This document shows positions 40,495 through 43,102 of a DNA stretch of 43,102 nt, one piece after another (position 1 is the stretch's first letter; every line of letters begins with the position of its first letter). The notes under the pieces were generated by a model. It was not told where the DNA came from and made no database searches. It was given only the letters and a program-made list of their open reading frames with translations. The translations under genes and the position numbers were made by a program. This stretch comes from an uncultured Clostridia bacterium (GTDB taxonomy: Bacteria > Bacillota > Clostridia > TANB77 > CAG-508), in contig CAQPRV010000115.1 in NCBI GenBank assembly GCA_948857205.1, positions 1-43,102 on the forward strand. The letters run 5' to 3'.

Positions 40495-42585
40495 ATGAAA
40501 AGTTTAATAATTGCAGAAAAACCAGAACTTGCAAAATCAATAGTAAATGCAATAGATGGGAAAGTAAGTAACAAAGAAGGATATTTTGAAAAAGGAAATT
40601 ATATAGTAACGTGGGCTTATGGTCATATTTTAAGATTAAAGACACCAGAGGAATATGATGAAAGCAATGAAAATTGGGAAATAAAACAGTTGCCAATATA
40701 TTTTGAAAACTGGGGGAAAGTTCCTATTGGTAAAACTAAGAAACAGTTTAATATTATAAAAAAACTAATAAATGAATGTGATGAAGTAATTAATGCAGGA
40801 GATATAGATGAGGAAGGACAATTATTGATAGATGAAATAATTGAATATTGCAAATTCAAGGGTAATGTTAAAAGAATACAAACATCTGCATTTAATGAAG
40901 ATTACTTAAAGAAAGCATTGAGAAATTTAGAACCTAATTCAAAATATAAGACTTGGGGAAAGAGTGCAAATGCAAGAGCAATAGCAGATTATGTTGTAGG
41001 TATAAATCTAAGTAGATATTTTTCTTTATTAAATGAAACCACATTGTCAGTAGGAAGAGTGCAAACTCCAACATTAGGATTAGTAGTAAATCGTGATTTA
41101 GCAATTGAAAATCATATAAAAGAAAAATATTATGACGGATATGTAGATATTAATGTAAATGGAAATATTGTTAAGGCAAAATTAGAAAATAAAGATAATG
41201 TTATTTATAAAAATCAAGAAGAGTTAAAACATATATTAGATAAGTTTATAAATAAAAATCTAAAAGTAAATATAACAAAACAAATTAAAAATGAAAATGC
41301 TCCATTACCATTTAATCTAACTAAGTTACAATCTCATATTAGTAAAAAATATAAAATTAAGCCTGATGAAACATTGAAAATAACGCAGGATTTAAGAGAA
41401 AAATATCACGCAATAACATATAACAGAAGTGATAGTCAATATCTTAATGAAGAACATTATAAAGAAGCACCAGAAGTTATAAAAAAGGTATTAAAAAATA
41501 TTGATTTAAAATTAGATTTAGATTATAGTAATTTACCTCATTCAAAATGTTTTGATGATAGTAAAGTAACAGCTCATCACGGAATCATACCAACTTTAAT
41601 AAATTTAGAGTTATCTAAAATGAATGATAAAGAACAAAAAGTATATAAAGAAATTTGTATGTATTATTTAATCCAATTTATCAGACCATTAAAAAAAGAG
41701 ATTACATATTTAGAAACAGAAGATCAAAATAAATATAAGTTTAAAGCAAGTTCAACAAATATTTTAGATGAAGGATTTAAGAAATACTTAGATAAGGATA
41801 GTAATAATGATAATATAGAATCAACATTGTCAAAATTATTAGATGGATTATATACTGGAATTATAATAAAAAATGATATTAAAGAAATAGAAACAAAACC
41901 ACTTGCAAGATATACACAGGCAAGCCTAATAGAAGATATGACAAGAATATCAAAATATGTTGATGATCCTAAAATAAAAGAAATATTAAAACGAAAAGAT
42001 AAGGATAAGGAAGGCGAAAATGGAAGTATAGGTACAAGTGCAACACGAGCGAGCATTATTCAAAATCTGATAAAAAGAGGATATATTAAAGAAGAAAAAG
42101 ATAAAGTTATTTCGACAGAATTAGGTAGAGAATATTATAAGATATTACCTGACGAATGGAAAAAAGCAGATTTAACAGCAAAGTGGTGGATTATCCAGGA
42201 AGAAATACGAGATGGAAAAGCAGATCAAAATAAGCTATTAAAATCTATTCTTTTAGATATAAAAAATGTTTTAGAAACGAAAGATGTGTCAAAATTCAAA
42301 TTAAAGAGAGACTATAAAAGCGAAAAGACAATATTAGGACATTGTCCTTTATGTGGTAAAGACATTATCGAATCTAATAAATCATATTATTGTTCTGGAT
42401 ATAAAGAGGGTTGTAAATTTTCAATTTGGAAAACTATATCAGGAAAGAAAATATCAAAAACAAACGCTAAACAATTGTTAGAAAAAGGAATAACAACAGA
42501 AATAAAAGGTTTTAAATCTAAATCTGGAAAGCAGTTTAATGCAAAATTACAAATTATAAACGAAGAAATCAAATTTTTATTTTAG
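40495..42585 (+). CDS. topB: Type IA DNA topoisomerase (topoisomerase III, TopB-like)
   Basis: 696 aa. The TOPRIM domain opens with SLIIAEKPELAKSIVNAIDG and has the metal motif INAGDIDEEGQLLIDEI (about 98-114); the active-site tyrosine is Y309 in AITYNRSDSQYL; SVGRVQTPTLGLVV and GTSATRASIIQNLIKRGYI are family signatures. The C-terminus has a zinc ribbon (GHCPLCGKDI... YYCSGYKEGC) followed by a TopB-type tail. Plasmid and ICE TopB enzymes decatenate or unlink replicating DNA. This is a mobile-element version: it is coded inside the element, next to the replication genes. Confidence 0.92.
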   Translation: MKSLIIAEKPELAKSIVNAIDGKVSNKEGYFEKGNYIVTWAYGHILRLKTPEEYDESNENWEIKQLPIYFENWGKVPIGKTKKQFNIIKKLINECDEVINAGDIDEEGQLLIDEIIEYCKFKGNVKRIQTSAFNEDYLKKALRNLEPNSKYKTWGKSANARAIADYVVGINLSRYFSLLNETTLSVGRVQTPTLGLVVNRDLAIENHIKEKYYDGYVDINVNGNIVKAKLENKDNVIYKNQEELKHILDKFINKNLKVNITKQIKNENAPLPFNLTKLQSHISKKYKIKPDETLKITQDLREKYHAITYNRSDSQYLNEEHYKEAPEVIKKVLKNIDLKLDLDYSNLPHSKCFDDSKVTAHHGIIPTLINLELSKMNDKEQKVYKEICMYYLIQFIRPLKKEITYLETEDQNKYKFKASSTNILDEGFKKYLDKDSNNDNIESTLSKLLDGLYTGIIIKNDIKEIETKPLARYTQASLIEDMTRISKYVDDPKIKEILKRKDKDKEGENGSIGTSATRASIIQNLIKRGYIKEEKDKVISTELGREYYKILPDEWKKADLTAKWWIIQEEIRDGKADQNKLLKSILLDIKNVLETKDVSKFKLKRDYKSEKTILGHCPLCGKDIIESNKSYYCSGYKEGCKFSIWKTISGKKISKTNAKQLLEKGITTEIKGFKSKSGKQFNAKLQIINEEIKFLF

Positions 42586-42594
42586 AAAATAATT

Positions 42595-42635
42595 AAAATC
42601 CAGGAGAATCAAATAATTATTCTTCTGGATTTTTT
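42595..42635. terminator. Bidirectional terminator between topB and the XRE gene
   Basis: AAAATCCAGgAGAAT (42595-42609) pairs with ATTCTtCTGGATTTT (42619-42633), A/T runs on both sides. It overlaps the last codons of the minus-strand gene. Confidence 0.75.
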
Positions 42636-42877
42636 AACCAATTTTTAGCTTCAACATTTTTAAATACTTTATCATCAAAAAAGTCTTTTAACTCTATATC
42701 AAAACCTTCACAAATATATAGCAAATTTTCTAATCTAATTGTTTTGGTACTTCTTTTTAAGAAAACAGAAAGCGTGTTACGAGGTATACCTGTTAAAATA
42801 CTTAAATCATATATCTTCATATTATTTTCTTTCATAAGTTGCTTTATTCTTACTACAATTGCGTCAGATAATTCCAT
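42617..42877 (-). CDS. Small XRE-type HTH regulator
   Basis: 86 aa from the ATG at 42877, preferred to one 18 bases upstream because GAGAGGAG lies just before it. The protein is one HTH domain: VVRIKQLMKENNMKIYDLSI, LTGIPRNTLSVFLKRSTKTI and LENLLYICEGFDIELKDFF, followed by a short tail. It is transcribed away from a plus-strand gene that begins at 43098, so it may regulate that gene and itself. A second regulator besides the cI-like one at the left of the element. Confidence 0.85.
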   Translation of the reverse strand: MELSDAIVVRIKQLMKENNMKIYDLSILTGIPRNTLSVFLKRSTKTIRLENLLYICEGFDIELKDFFDDKVFKNVEAKNWLKNPEE

Positions 42878-42991
42878 CAATTTATCTCCTCTCATAGATA
42901 CAATTATTTAAAATTATATCAAAAAAAGTTTATTTACCTGGTCAAGCGATTGAACAAAAAAGCAGTTCTAACGAATAAAAAATAAAAGAGG

Positions 42992-43033
42992 AAAAAAGGT
43001 AGTAAAAATAATAAAATTTTGCTACTTTTTTTT
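42992..43033. terminator. Hairpin with T-run before the last gene
   Basis: AAAAgGTAG (42994-43002) pairs with CTACTTTT (43022-43029), with inner AAAAT/ATTTT pairing and a run of eight T. It lies in the divergent gap, so as a plus-strand terminator it would sit upstream of the gene at 43098. Confidence 0.55.
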
Positions 43034-43097
43034 AATAAAAAATAATTTTTCGCACAAATGTGATAAAATATAGGTGAAAAGAAAGAAGGTGGTATAT

Positions 43098-43102
43098 ATG
43101 AA
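43098..43102 (+). CDS. Start of a gene cut by the window edge
   Basis: ATG at 43098 with AGAAGGTGG upstream and a TAAAAT at 43064-43069 that could be a -10 box; a small palindrome CACA-AA-TGTG lies just before that box. Only the first codon and two bases are visible, so nothing can be said of the product. It shows that the element or its neighbour continues to the right. Confidence 0.5.

Noticed and set aside
42945..42966. Possible right attachment site (AGCGATTGAACAAAAAAGC resembling the core after secA)
   Set aside because: Only AGCGATTG plus a few bases match, and AGCGATTG also belongs to the composite repeat (22848, 27914); a gene with good start signals follows at 43098. Too weak to call an element end.

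Overview
The window is very AT-rich, close-packed bacterial DNA whose gene content points to an anaerobic, spore-forming Clostridia-type Firmicute, probably an uncultured gut lineage. The evidence is a SufCBDSU iron-sulfur operon, sporulation genes of the YtfJ/GerW and YtvI families, a trimeric electron-bifurcating [FeFe] hydrogenase, and AGGAGG-type ribosome binding sites before almost every gene. No rRNA, tRNA or CRISPR array is visible.

Layout. 1-2.8 kb: recX, scpA, a DUF2953 protein and a YtfJ/GerW protein. 2.85-9.9 kb: one long sulfur block (sufC, sufB, sufD, sufS, sufU, mnmA, tcdA) behind a good sigma-A promoter; it builds Fe-S clusters and feeds tRNA modification. 9.9-14.3 kb: a decayed ATPase-type regulator, a uvrB frameshifted inside its Walker A motif, a serine acetyltransferase, a Nudix hydrolase and a DUF4304-like protein. 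14.5-20.5 kb: a DUF5684 membrane protein, then hydC-hydB-(unknown anchored protein)-hydA. 20.5-22.8 kb: uraA-upp behind a leader with a small ORF and a terminator. 23-30.6 kb: murD, a proline-rich protein, a Cys-rich CBS protein, ytvI, a zinc-ribbon protein, guaA and small proteins. 31-33.7 kb: secA.

From just after secA to the right edge (33.75-43.1 kb) lies a mobile element: a tyrosine integrase with arm-type repeats, a cI-like repressor with four operator-like half-sites, a phage replisome-organiser protein whose gene contains origin-like iterons, small unknown proteins, an ArpU-like regulator, an HNH nuclease, a multi-hairpin RNA candidate, a type IA topoisomerase and a second repressor-like gene. 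Its right end is not visible, so prophage, phage-plasmid and integrative element cannot be told apart.

The most interesting non-coding signals are: (1) a composite three-hairpin intergenic repeat (clear copies near 22.8, 27.9 and 30.8 kb, a looser relative near 14.5 kb) in which the third stem changes sequence but stays paired; (2) three 15-bp palindromic iterons at about 82-bp spacing inside the replication gene, the third in a different reading frame, so it is the DNA that is conserved; (3) a 150-nt string of hairpins with GNRA and UUCG loops after the HNH gene; (4) GGGGACGG-type REP elements in tandem and inverted around one small gene; (5) a leader-ORF/terminator arrangement before the uracil genes. 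Several small genes below the usual ORF cut-off are added (14286, 20592, 22961, 29778, 35348). Promoter and terminator calls are by eye in AT-rich DNA and should be read with that in mind.
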